Positions 1-9,318 of a DNA stretch of 40,373 bases are shown here, in pieces. Source of the stretch: Ophiothrix spiculata (lineage: Eukaryota > Echinodermata > Ophiuroidea > Amphilepidida > Ophiotrichidae); assembly GCA_000969725.1 (NCBI GenBank), contig JXSR01S032813.1; one strand, written 5' to 3'. The translations under genes were made by a program, and so were the position numbers. Within the stretch, counting starts at the first letter, position 1. Every line of letters begins with the position of its first letter. Under the pieces are notes generated by a model. The model did no database searches. It was not told the DNA's origin and saw only the letters and a list, made by a program, of their open reading frames with translations.

Positions 1-301
1 GTGAAACATTGCATTGGAGGTCAATGAAAAAGTCTACAAAATTTACATTTTCTGCTAAATTAATTTTTGTATCAACCTCTTTCTTTAATATATTATTCAG
101 AAATGTGTCTTGTATCTTTGTTGTAAGTAAATATTCATGAATCAGAGCGGAAACATAAAATATTTTGGAAATATTGGTTCACTCCATAGACATCGCACAG
201 TAAGTTTCACGCCAGTAACAAGGACTGAGTACGCCAAGTGGATGAACGGTGAGTGAGTTGAGTGGCTAATTGTCCCCGCCGAACGAGTTCGGGATGGGGA
301 C

Positions 302-308
302 TATAAAA
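302..308 (+). promoter_or_regulatory. Candidate TATA box of the LINE leader
   Basis: TATAAAA lies within a GC-richer stretch, and CA-containing initiator-like sequence follows about 30 bp downstream (330-345). It is the only TATA-like site positioned to start an RNA covering the leader repeats and ORF1. Function is inferred. Confidence 0.4.
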
Positions 309-562
309 TGAGCTCCGTCCGTGTGTTCATGATATCATATCAGATACACTCACTGTCGGTGCATAGTGTGTGTGCTGTTGAACGAGCATTTCCGGATAAG
401 CTGTAGATAGCTTCTATCTCAACATAAACCAGATATATCCAGCTACAAAATTCAAGCAACGGATTTTCAGCCAGGTCAACCAGCTACAATTCCGTGTAAT
501 TCATCTTACTCGGTCTGTTCCAGAAACGATTCTACAGGAGCACCAGCAGCTTTGTTTTAAAC

Positions 563-590
563 GGCTCTTTTTAGAGCCACCACAAAGAAA
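563..590 (+). promoter_or_regulatory. Histone mRNA 3' stem-loop look-alike, copy 1
   Basis: GGCTCTTTTTAGAGCC forms a perfect 6-bp stem with a four-U loop. It is preceded by AAAC and followed by ACCA and a purine-rich stretch (CAAAGAAAAA). This matches the metazoan histone 3' processing stem-loop bound by SLBP (six-pair stem, UYUN loop, ACCA flank). Here it lies in a LINE leader, not after a histone gene. Confidence 0.7.
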
Positions 591-644
591 AATTAGTCAC
601 GCCTCCAGCAGTTCTACAGGATCATCAGCAGCTTCATCACAGAC

Positions 645-680
645 GGCTCTTTTTAGAGCCACCAGAAAAGAGAAAAGAGT
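645..680 (+). promoter_or_regulatory. Histone mRNA 3' stem-loop look-alike, copy 2, with HDE-like purines
   Basis: The 16-nt stem-loop is identical to copy 1 and is followed by ACCA and GAAAAGAGAAAAGAG. That contains AAAGAG twice, which resembles the histone downstream element recognised by U7 snRNA. The spacing after the stem is short but near the usual range. Confidence 0.7.
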
Positions 681-728
681 GTTTCAGGTAATTACTAACT
701 AACTTTAAGTAAAGTACTCTATTAACTC

Positions 729-995
729 AATTACTAATAGCTCGAGCGTGATCGCTGTACTGGCTTTGCAGTTAGCGTATCTAGGCGAGCCTGTAAGGTA
801 CTCAACTAAAATAACTTACCAATTACTAATAGCTCGAGCGTGATTCGTTGTACTGGCCTTACGGTAAACGAATCTGGGCGAGCCTGTAAAGTACTCCACT
901 AAAATAACTTACCAATTACTAATAGCTCGAGCGTGATTCGTTGTACTGGATTTGCGGTTAACGAATCTAGGCGAGCCTGTAAAGTACTCCACTTA
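729..995 (+). repeat. Three 92-93-bp tandem units forming a conserved RNA hairpin
   Basis: TTACTAATAG recurs at 731, 823 and 916. Each unit folds into one hairpin (740-790, 832-883, 925-976). Its outer stem is GCTCG/CGAGC, its middle stem GATTCGTT/AACGAATC and its inner stem ACTG/CGGT. Unit 1 has compensating changes: CGCT/AGCG in the middle stem and CAGT in place of CGGT in the inner stem. Confidence 0.8.
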
Positions 996-1045
996 CATCT
1001 TAATCAACTAAACTTCTTGGTCCATAAGCGGCCGAGTTGGTTCCG

Positions 1046-1146
1046 GGTAAGCCGTACATTTCTGTAACAGTGTATGCAGTTCTCTTTTTCCTTCTTCTTT
1101 CTCTATTCCTGGTAAGCCGCACGTTTATGCGTACGCAGTGCAGATT
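1046..1146 (+). repeat. Pair of GGTAAGCCG-containing leader repeats around a pyrimidine tract
   Basis: GGTAAGCCG starts at 1046 and 1111 and is followed in both copies by short self-complementary sequence. In the second copy this is TGCGTACGCA. A pyrimidine-rich tract (about 1080-1110) separates them. They belong to the same long leader. Confidence 0.5.
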
Positions 1147-1222
1147 ATAAAGGTAATAAGGTAAAACTTTCACCCGCCCCAACTAAACAAAAACATTCAC
1201 TCTTCAGTTTTCATCCCTTGAA

Positions 1223-2614
1223 ATGTCATCGCCGAGCAAATACGAATGGGAAACGGTAACGAGAAAATCAAGAAAGAGATCGACCACCTCGCTCCTCGAA
1301 CAGGATCTCGACATCAGCGACAGCAGCAACGCGAGCAATCCAAGCACATTAATGAACCCCACGACGAGTACCCCCGCGAAACGGATAAAACGGACACCTC
1401 AGCTATCTACGCAGGAAACGACGAAATGGCCCACGTACCGGATAATTCTAAACGAACAAATCAACGCGGAAACGCTAGCCCTTGTAACTCTCGAGAAAAC
1501 TTACCCGAAACTCAAAGTGAAAATTATCAGAACAAACGCCGGACAGCGACCCCTACGCCCGAAAGACATGTCAGCAGCTATAGCCCTTCAAAACATGACA
1601 GCCCCGTTAGCAAAACCTTTCCAACTCCAGCGTCTGCAAGACAGTCGCCAAGCAGTGTTATACAAAGTCCCCACACGTATAACAGAGCAGGACTTAATTG
1701 CCATAATCCCGGAAGTAACCAAGGCAGAGCGTCTCACCGCTTACGACCAGAAAGCAATGTCAGTGTACAGCACAACTTTAGTGCGAGTAACATGGGTAAA
1801 CCGGACACTACCGAGCGAGGTCAGAACAATATTCCTTGGAACACTTCCAATCCGCCCCTGGATCCCGGATCCCACCAGATGTTATCGGTGCCAACAGTTC
1901 GGTCATATGGCAAGAGAATGTCCAGCCAGACAGCAGAAATGTGGAATCTGCAGCTGCAACCACGAAACCAAAGTTTGCTTAGCAAAGAGAGAGAAGGGAG
2001 AGACGGTAAAACCGAAATGTGCCAACTGTCAAGGTCAGCACGTGGCAGCTTCAAATGCTTGCCCGGTCCGTCGAAAACGCATGCAGGCAATGCAACCAAA
2101 CCCAATCCCCGTTGTCAAACGAAATGTGTCGCCCCCAACACAACCACCCACAAAGCCAACGAACCGTACCAAAGAGAACCCCAAACCCAAGCAAGCTCCG
2201 GTAAAAGCTCCTACGCCGATGGAAACTCAGACAAAACCAACAGTAACGCAGGAATCGCCGTCGCCGCTCACGTGGGTAGAGTGCCTATCCGGAAATCGTC
2301 CCACACACCCCTCGCCGAAACAAACACGCACGGTTCCTCAAGCCAAACCACCGGTAAAACCACAATCGACGATAACTCCAGCTGCCAAACCATCAGTAAA
2401 ACCACAATCGACGATAACTCCCGCTGCCAAACCAACGGTCAAACCGCAGTCAACAGACAACGACAACGCGATACTCCAACAAGTACTACCGGCTTGCAAA
2501 TCACTGCTACAAATGTTCAACAACCGCCAAGTAAGCTTCCAAACCAAAACGCTCCTGAACCTCCTCGACATCACGGTCAAAATCCTAGAAAAGGAATTCG
2601 GGCAACAACAGTAA
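1223..2614 (+). CDS. LINE ORF1, zinc-knuckle nucleic-acid-binding protein
   Basis: 463 residues, intact. This type of ORF1 protein binds LINE RNA and forms the ribonucleoprotein. Residues about 70-215 form the RRM-like region that precedes the knuckles in I/Jockey ORF1 proteins. Residues about 221-234 are a CCHC knuckle (CYRCQQFGHMAREC), followed by two more cysteine/histidine clusters: CGIC...H...C, and CANC...H...C ending near residue 280. The C-terminal third is rich in proline, lysine and threonine and holds three near-identical 14-residue repeats (KPQSTITPAAKP type), which look like a recent internal duplication. The first ATG follows the structured leader. The frame closes with TAA at 2612, exactly where the endonuclease begins in another frame. 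Confidence 0.85.
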   Translation: MSSPSKYEWETVTRKSRKRSTTSLLEQDLDISDSSNASNPSTLMNPTTSTPAKRIKRTPQLSTQETTKWPTYRIILNEQINAETLALVTLEKTYPKLKVKIIRTNAGQRPLRPKDMSAAIALQNMTAPLAKPFQLQRLQDSRQAVLYKVPTRITEQDLIAIIPEVTKAERLTAYDQKAMSVYSTTLVRVTWVNRTLPSEVRTIFLGTLPIRPWIPDPTRCYRCQQFGHMARECPARQQKCGICSCNHETKVCLAKREKGETVKPKCANCQGQHVAASNACPVRRKRMQAMQPNPIPVVKRNVSPPTQPPTKPTNRTKENPKPKQAPVKAPTPMETQTKPTVTQESPSPLTWVECLSGNRPTHPSPKQTRTVPQAKPPVKPQSTITPAAKPSVKPQSTITPAAKPTVKPQSTDNDNAILQQVLPACKSLLQMFNNRQVSFQTKTLLNLLDITVKILEKEFGQQQ

Positions 2615-4006
2615 GGGACATCAAACTGTTGCATTTCAATTGTCAAGGCGCCAACAGTAAAATCGGTACAATCCAACACGCAGTCCTCGACGGTAACTTT
2701 GACATTGTATGCCTTCAAGATACTCGCCTAGAGTCAAAAAAGCATAAAACTTCTCGCTCAAAACTAAACATCCCAAACTTCGACACGCACCATAGCCCTA
2801 AATCAGAAACCTGTCATGGCATCTGGACAGGAATCCGCCGCGATCTACCCAACCAAAATGTTTCTCCGTCCTTCGACTTTGGATCAAACACCGAGCATAT
2901 CAGCGTCCGAGTACACCTCAAGGCTTCCACCATCATTATTCATAACATCTACAGTTTAGACGGGAAACCTGATCTGAGGCAAGCCACCGCCCATCCCGAA
3001 CCATCCATCCTCTGTGGCGACTTCAATGCTCACCATCTTGTCTGGGGTCCGACCCAAGATCGTAAAGGTGTAGATCTACTTGACCAAATTGAAGCATCCA
3101 CAAGCCACGCAATTCTAAACTCAGGTGAACCAACACACGTATCCGGCACGGCAATAGACCTCACCATCGCGTCAAACAATATTGCTGCCAAGTGTGAATG
3201 GGGAATCCATCCTTTCCTGATAAGCGATCACAATGCCATCCAGACAACCATTCGTAACTCTCCGCTACCACCCCCGGAATCCTTCAAGTCCCGATGGAAA
3301 TTTGATAAGGCTGATTGGTCGAGTTTCAACTCGTTAATTAATGATCATATGTCAAGCCAATCACCGCCAAACGATGACCAAACACTTGAAGATAAATGTA
3401 AATATATTACGGAAATTATCAACTTAGCCGCGGAAAATTCAATCCCAAAGTCTAAACCCGGTAAAAAATCACAAAGTGCTTGGTATAGAAACGACGCCAT
3501 GAAAATCACCAAAAATGAGGTTAACTACCGCTTAAAACAACATAGGAAATCCCTCTCTGAAAAAACCAAGTCTGCGTTAACAAAAGCTATCGACATGCAT
3601 CGGCAAACATGTTCAGAAGCCAAAACTGATTCATGGATTAAATGGACTGAAACACTAAACGATCAAACTAACGCGAAAGACCTCTGGCAACGTATCAAAA
3701 TGGTAAATGGATGCAAAACTTCTACCAATCGGCACCCTAACCCAACTAGCAAAGCTGAGGAACTGTGTAAAATGTTCTCTGATAGATCCCACTCGGACAA
3801 TATCCCTGCTAATGTCCGCAGAAAGCTTCAGTGTCTTTCATCTTCCAGGAACAAACAGACTCAGGACGCGATTAACAAGGAACATTCATGTGATACCCCC
3901 TTCACATTATATGAATTTAACGACGCAGTAGCAAATCGACAAGACACCAGCCCCGGAGAAGATCAAATCTCCTTTTCTATGGTAAAAAACGCTCCAAACT
4001 CGCTTA
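2611..4006 (+). CDS. LINE ORF2 part 1: AP-like endonuclease and linker
   Basis: The endonuclease nicks target DNA to prime reverse transcription. Visible motifs in order are LLHFNCQG, CLQDTRLE (catalytic Glu position read as Asp), GDFNAHHLVWG, SGTAIDLTIAS and SDHNAI, the usual set for the APE/EN fold. A basic linker leads towards RT and ends at a PGEDQISFSMV motif (motif 0/1 region of RT). This frame has no ATG at the ORF1/ORF2 junction. It is open far upstream across ORF1 (from 1246), so how ORF2 translation starts is unclear. A Harbinger-like MITE interrupts the frame at 4007. Confidence 0.85.
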
Positions 4007-4147
4007 GGGGCGGCTTCAAAACTCAACCGGCGGTTGTCTGCCGGTTCTGGGCGGTTCTGGGCGGTTGGCTATTGTTTATTCCGGTTGAACCGCACATAAC
4101 CGCCCAGAACCGGCAGACAACCGCCGGTTGAGTTTTGAAGCCGCCCC
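4007..4147. mobile_element. Foldback MITE, PIF/Harbinger-like (TTA TSD), inside LINE ORF2
   Basis: The ends are perfect inverted repeats of about 50 bp starting GGGGCGGCTTCAAAACTC, so almost the whole element folds back. TTA flanks it at 4004-4006 and 4148-4150. Removing it with one TTA restores CTTAAG and a continuous LINE protein (NSL-KKF). A 3-bp TWA duplication is typical of PIF/Harbinger. A degraded relative lies at 20509. Confidence 0.8.
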
Positions 4148-4648
4148 TTAAGAAATTCATACTACAGATGATCAATCAGTCCTGGGATGAAATGGCACTC
4201 CCGGAATCATGGAAAAGGTGAATATCACAGCTATACCTAAACCAGGACAAGACGCGTTCAGACCCATTTCGCTGTTATCATGTATCGGCAAAATCATGGA
4301 ATCTATGGTCCTTCACAGAATCAACAGCTCAGCCAGACCATTCCACCCAAATCTACTTGCCTTTCGTAAAGGGGTAGGTACAGAAGACGCAATTGCATCC
4401 CTCATCAGTCACGTATCCGGGGCCAAAAATGCCAAATCACATCGCAAAGTCACAGCAGTCTTCCTCGATCTCGAAAAGGCATTTGAACTCGCGAACAAGG
4501 ACTCTATTATCCAATCAATGATCAACGCTGGTCTTGGTGGCAAACTCCTTGGATGGTGCAAGGATTTTCTTTCTAGCAGACAGGCCAGAGTGGAGTTCCA
4601 AGGGGCTTTCTCCCAATATCATTCATTTGACAACGGAACTCCACAAGG
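4148..4648 (+). CDS. LINE ORF2 part 2: reverse transcriptase fingers and palm
   Basis: The RT core starts after the MITE with a piece ending SWDEMALPESWK. It continues, after one frame change near 4215, as VNITAIPKPGQ and RPISLLSCIGKIMESM. Motif A reads AVFLDLEKAFE: the catalytic Asp is present, and the usual second Asp is Glu. The piece ends in motif B (NGTPQGS), where the next element is inserted. Confidence 0.85.
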
Positions 4649-5791
4649 CTCATTCTCCGATAAACCGTGCAACTTTGGTTAGAGAAATGTTGAAATTTCG
4701 ACTACTAACAACTCATGAAAAACATACAAAATCATAAACTTATGGCTTCTGAAGAAGAAAAAGTGCATGGGAGATGTTTTAAAAATACTTGATTTTTAAC
4801 CATTGTATTCCCTATACCTAATGTTCGTATCTGTCGGTTCGTATCTGTTGGAATCTTTTTTTAAATATTCATTATTGAGAAAATTAGTTTTCTTACAAAC
4901 TTGATCTTTACACTAAATTAGAAGCTCTACACATACTACACCGTGGTGTATTATTTCGCTCATAGTGTACCGCGTTTTGCGAAAAGGCGACAAAATGGGG
5001 CTCTCCACACGGGAGCATCAAATGTAGATGCATCTAGATGAATGTACATTTCCGAAGTGCAGATTATGTTCACACACGCGTCAATCTAACTTTACTATCG
5101 TTGTGCGTATTGACGTTTGCTGAAGTCCAGTTTAATCTAGATGCATCTGGATGTGCGAAGTACAGATTGAATTGCCCGTGTGGAGAGCCCCATTGTGTGG
5201 TTCGTATCTGTTGCGACGTGACAGTCACATAGGTTTTTTTTGATATTAATATCCTTGTAAATCATTACTGTAAATATATAATTCTATATAACATATATGT
5301 TATTCAAGACTGAAGTTTACTTGATAAATCTAATGCGGAACATCCATCAACATATTGATTTTCACACTTTGTTATCGATTTTAGAATTTGGTTCGTATCT
5401 GTTTGCAATATTGGCGACATGATTTAAAAAGCTATTATGTCATATTAAATATTTAATATAATTAAACTTTATATGTCATTACTAATACCTATTACGGGCT
5501 ATCAAAAAATATGCATTGCGTTTGAAATGCCCGAATATTTTAGGAACGGGGCCACATAAAACGTAAAAAGTATGGCTGGCGACATGGGGAAAAGTAACGA
5601 TTTTGCATTTTCAGATTAATCGTTATCTACTTTCCTGGCATGCTAAAATGTTTAGCTTCACACATGTTACTAATGTGACCCAAATGTATCAACTAGATCA
5701 CTCAAATTATTTGTAATAGGTTTAACAACGCTAAACTAGTAACATGAGCGACACCAAAACGGCAAAGTTGCACGCTTTATCTGAGAATGAG
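4649..5791. mobile_element. 1.14-kb non-autonomous DNA element with 8-bp TSD, inside LINE RT motif B
   Basis: The terminal inverted repeats are about 31 bp and start CTCATTCTC. CCACAAGG is duplicated at 4641-4648 and 5792-5799. Joining the flanks restores the RT sequence TPQGSPLSPTLFN. An 8-bp duplication suits hAT or a similar superfamily, but the termini are not a classic hAT end. There is no transposase frame. TTCGTATCTGT occurs four times inside, near 4828, 4839, 5201 and 5392. A second foldback element sits within it. Confidence 0.8.
4991..5197. mobile_element. Foldback MITE nested in the 4649-5791 element
   Basis: AATGGGGCTCTCCACACGGG near 4994 is matched by its reverse complement ending near 5194. 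Inner patches (GATGCATCTAGAT and others) also pair, giving arms of about 70 bp. The third level of nesting makes it the youngest insertion here. The TSD is not clear. Confidence 0.65.
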
Positions 5792-7702
5792 CCACAAGGC
5801 AGCCCTCTCAGTCCCACTCTTTTCAATTTTCTTATTGACGAAGTTCTCAGAAACACAAAACTTCCCCGATGACGCACATGTACGCCTACGCTGATGATTT
5901 GGTAATAGTTTCTAGTAAAGATTCAGAACGCCGTTCCAAGAAAATACTAAACTCGCTGAAAAATATAACGGATTCGCTCGGACTCAAGTTCTCAACAACC
6001 AAAACCAAAGCGATGTACTTCCACAGATATACCCAGACTCCCAGCTAAAATTATGCGACGAACCTATTGAATGGGTCTCGGAATTTAAGTACCTAGGCGT
6101 TGTCATCGACAAAAACCTTACCTTCTCCAGTCACATAAAATACACAACCAAAAGAATCCAGTCCCGTCTGAACGCAATGAGAGCCATCAGTGGCCTTCCC
6201 GGGGGAGCAAATTCAAAGGTACTCAAACAGATTTACCAAGCAACAATACGCCCCATTCTTGATTACGGTTGCGTAGCAGTGGCCTTCGCCCCAAACACTT
6301 CCTCGAAGCAACTTGAAAAACTGCAGAATCAAGCTATTCGTACCATCCTCGGTGTTCCTCGCTGGTCATGTAATTCAGCATGTCAACTTGAAACAGATAT
6401 CATGCCCCTCCAGTTCCGACACGAAGCCCGCCAAGCAATCTCCGCTGACAAAGTACTTCGAAACCCAGATCACGCTATCCATAAGCAACTCTCTGCTAGC
6501 ATGAAAAAGTCCCGTGTTGTCTTCACTGAAAACACGTGGGCTAACAAAACATGCGATGCATGGCGTCTTCACAATGTAGACGGTACTCTCCCATCTGCTG
6601 AAGCCATACAGGTTCCAGATCCCTGGTCATCTCCGCTTGCAGACATCCGGGTACATAAACCATATGATAGCAAGTCCACTGCCTCCCCCGCCGAAGTATC
6701 AGAAGCTGCATACAAAAGTATCTCAGACGCCGAACAATCAACACGATTTCCGCCACTTGCCTACTATACCGACGGCTCAGTCAATGAAGATGGCACATGT
6801 GGTTATGCCTTTGTCGCACCCCACATCACCAAATCTTTCAGAGCATCAAATGGCTGTTCAACAGTACAAACGGAACTCGCGGCTATTCGGGAAGCAATTC
6901 GCGACGCGAAAACTCAGCCAGAAACAAATATCGTCATTCACACAGACAGCAAAGGGGCCATTGACAATCTCCGCAAACCTTATCGCGACAACATAGCCCT
7001 GAACAAGGATATTCAAACGGACTTCAGAATTCAAAACTCAGCAACAAGAACTTCGTCATAAACTGGATCACCAGCCACATTGGTATTCCCGGCAACGAAG
7101 AAGCAGATGCCGCGGCCAAAGATGGTACCACCAAGTCCCAACCTGATAACATCATACCACCAAGCCGGCGGCAAGCTAGAACTTCTCTCCACGACACCGC
7201 ACATCACAGATGGCAAGACCAAATTCAATCATCACAGTCTGCATCTGTTCACTGGAGATTTGCGCTTCCAAACACCCCAGCTGCAGTTGCCGTCCTAAAC
7301 ACTTTACCAAGACGGACACAAATCGCGATCAACTCCTTGAGAATCAAAGCCAAAACAAGCAGAATGGTAATCGACAAAAATTACACGTGTACTTACTGTA
7401 ATCAAGATATCACATGTCAATGCATTCACGACCTTACGGAATGTCCCAGAACAAATACTTTTCGAAAGGAACTCCTTGAGCAATTTAAACCGGATAAACA
7501 TACCGCCGACAAGCATAATCTCGCAATCAACATTCTTACTTCGCAGACCTATCGACAATATCAGGAACTTAAAAACTACACGATCCAGTTGGAGCGAACC
7601 TTTCCAAGTCCAAGTCCAAGTGTCCGTGTGTCTGTATGTCTGTGTGTCCGTGATGAAAATGTTAACCCAAATGTTAACCTGCCTCTATCTCCGGGACCGT
7701 AA
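5792..7702 (+). CDS. LINE ORF2 part 3: RT motifs B-E, RNase H, C-terminal zinc knuckle (broken)
   Basis: It resumes with PQGSPLSPTLFNFLID. Motif C is YAYADDLVI (5881-5907), with both catalytic Asp present; motif D is LKFSTTKTKAMYF and motif E is EFKYLGVVID. RNase H follows: YYTDGSVNEDG (Asp), QTELAAIREAI (Glu), VIHTDSKGAI (Asp) and SHIGIPGNEEADAAAK (His/Asp). All four catalytic positions are kept. The C-terminus has a CTYCN...CIHDLTEC cysteine/histidine motif typical of this group. Frame changes near 5874, 6040 and 7035 break it. The longest open piece is 6177-7061. Confidence 0.85.
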
Positions 7703-7776
7703 GACCTACGGTAACGAAACTTGGTGACATGAAGGGTCTCGGGATATACTTGGGCTGCGCACCTTTATGGGGGTGT

Positions 7777-8104
7777 GGTCAAGGTCATTCAAGGTCAAAA
7801 GGTCATTTGAGGTCAAATTTCAAAAATGTTCAAAAAGTTGACCTGAGGTCATTCGAGGTCATTTCAAGGTCACGGCTATAACTCATGAAGCCTTGACCCT
7901 ATGTAGATTAAATTTGGACCATGGATAGCTCTTGACCCAAGGTCAAGGTCAATCAAGGTCAAAAGGTCATTTGAGGTCAAATTTTCAAAAATGTTCAAAA
8001 AGTTGACCAGAGGTCATCCAAGGTCATTTCAAGGTCACGGCTATAACTCATGAACCCTTGACCCTATATGGATTTAATTTGGACCATGGATAGCACTTGA
8101 CCCA
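7777..8104 (+). repeat. Two 164-bp tandem units packed with AGGTCA half-sites
   Basis: The units start at 7777 and 7941. Each holds six to eight AGGTCA copies with spacers of 0, 2, 4 and 5 bp, plus TGACC on the other strand. CTATAACTCATGAA and a TTGGACCATGGATAG stretch end each unit. A diverged relative lies at 19035-19460 without any LINE coding sequence, so this may be an independent repeat family rather than the LINE's own 3' UTR. Confidence 0.8.
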
Positions 8105-8121
8105 ATTACTGATCTCCACAC

Positions 8122-8209
8122 TCGGCGGGGACATATTTTACGCATCGCGTAAACCAGCGTTCTACTTGTTGTTATTGGTTTTGGAGCTCTGTTAATTTAA
8201 TGAAATAAA
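8122..8209 (+). other. Likely LINE 3' end: hairpin and poly(A) signal
   Basis: TTTACGC-ATC-GCGTAAA (8137-8153) is a perfect 7-bp hairpin. AATAAA follows at 8204. Such 3' hairpins can be recognised by the element's own RT; that role is inferred here. Confidence 0.45.
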
Positions 8210-8390
8210 GAATAGTTTACGACTTACATGCAGGTGTGGTTTTTTTCTTCCTTTTGTTTAAAATGGACTTGGTTTCATTTCCAATTACAGATAAAGACTG
8301 CAAGTGTCAAGTCATCCGACACGGGAGATTTTCAAGGTATGTATCACTCAATATGAATTTTACCGCCTGTCTCAAGAAAGTAAGTGGTAA

Positions 8391-8934
8391 AGACGGTGTC
8401 ACACATCACTGTATTGAGCCAAAACGTATGAATAACGTACAAATTTCAGGCTATACGGTGGCGAGAGATTATATACAGTAAAGAAATCTATACAATCAAC
8501 GTATTGACTGACGAACAATAAACGAATAGACCGTACGATGACCGTATGGCTTGCGGATAAGAAGCGGAAAAGTTGTCTCGTCTCACCGAACAACGCCAAA
8601 TGAGAACCGGACGTGTTCCGTACTAAACGAATAAATTAAGTATGGGGAACATGCAAAACGAATTAGAAACGTACGAGACAATCGCCAAGGTAGATCCCCA
8701 CTTGAAAATAATGCCTTTTTACACTTTCCGGTTCACAAGTTTCATTATGATATTTCTCTAGTGCTGAGAGTTTTTACCTTGCTAAAAACAACACAACGTA
8801 CTTAACGTATTCAAAACGCATTCTCACCGGATTGAACGTGTTTCTACCGAATGCATAACGAACGTCACCGTACATTCAAAACAGTGTACGTTATTCGTAC
8901 GTTTTCATCCATATATTGATGTGTGACACCGCCT
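8391..8934. mobile_element. 544-bp MITE with long imperfect TIRs (TAA TSD)
   Basis: The left end AGACGGTGTCACACATCA matches the reverse complement of the right end (AGGCGGTGTCACACATCA). Similarity continues for about 75 bp through AAAACGTA and GAATAACGTACA. TAA flanks it at 8388-8390 and 8935-8937, consistent with a PIF/Harbinger-type TWA site. No transposase. Confidence 0.7.
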
Positions 8935-9318
8935 TAAAGCACTCTCATTTGCAACAAGAAAATATGTCTAACGTACGTATCAAGCCTCTGAAGTGAAAAA
9001 TCGAAATTTTCTAGGGAAGTTGACTACACGTGTAGGACAAGGAGTCATCACGTTTATTAAAGTGAGGTTATTTGGCTTCGTGAATTAGCTGCAGTTTCCC
9101 TCCATCCATACAAACCAAAATAGTACAACCTGATGCATTTCATGGTTTTTTTAACTTTCAAAGCCCGTGAGGGTCTTTATTCTGTAAATTCATCACAAAT
9201 TAAATCACACACACACATTAAAAAGTTATATATCAATGATATCTCAAGATATGAATACTTTTAACATTAAAAACATACATAAGTTGACAACCATCTGGTG
9301 TAATTGGATACATTCATA

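Larger units (their letters stand above)
531..694 (+). repeat. Two 82-bp tandem units in the LINE leader, each with a histone-type stem-loop
   Basis: Unit 1 begins at 531 and unit 2 at 613, both with TCTACAGGA. The offset of 82 bp also holds for the stem-loops at 563-578 and 645-660. The stem-loop and its ACCA flank are invariant, while the rest of the unit has diverged. Confidence 0.8.
302..8215 (+). mobile_element. I-clade LINE, near full length, inactive
   Basis: Non-LTR retrotransposon with a leader of about 0.9 kb, ORF1 with zinc knuckles, and ORF2 with AP-like endonuclease, reverse transcriptase, RNase H and a C-terminal CCHC-like motif. RNase H after RT places it in the I group (I/Nimb/Ingi/LOA relatives); the exact family needs a library search. 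ORF2 is interrupted by two DNA elements (4007-4147 and 4649-5791). It also carries at least four frame changes of its own, near 4215, 5874, 6040 and 7035, so the copy is dead. The 3' end is placed after AATAAA at 8204-8209. The 5' end is uncertain: it should lie near the transcription start, about 30 bp past the TATA box at 302. No target-site duplication could be identified. Confidence 0.85.

Noticed and set aside
190-700. LTR-like segment (TATA box, initiator, leader) at the left edge
   Set aside because: No second copy of the segment exists downstream, and the ORFs that follow are those of a LINE with an AP endonuclease, so it is read as the LINE leader.
1000-1182. 60-codon minus-strand frame in the LINE leader
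   Set aside because: It runs antisense through leader repeats and has no similarity or context.
5038-5232. 64-codon frame inside the nested foldback
   Set aside because: It arises from the foldback arms themselves; not a gene.
8236-8481. 81-codon plus-strand frame after the LINE
   Set aside because: It runs from LINE flank into a MITE and has no recognisable domain.
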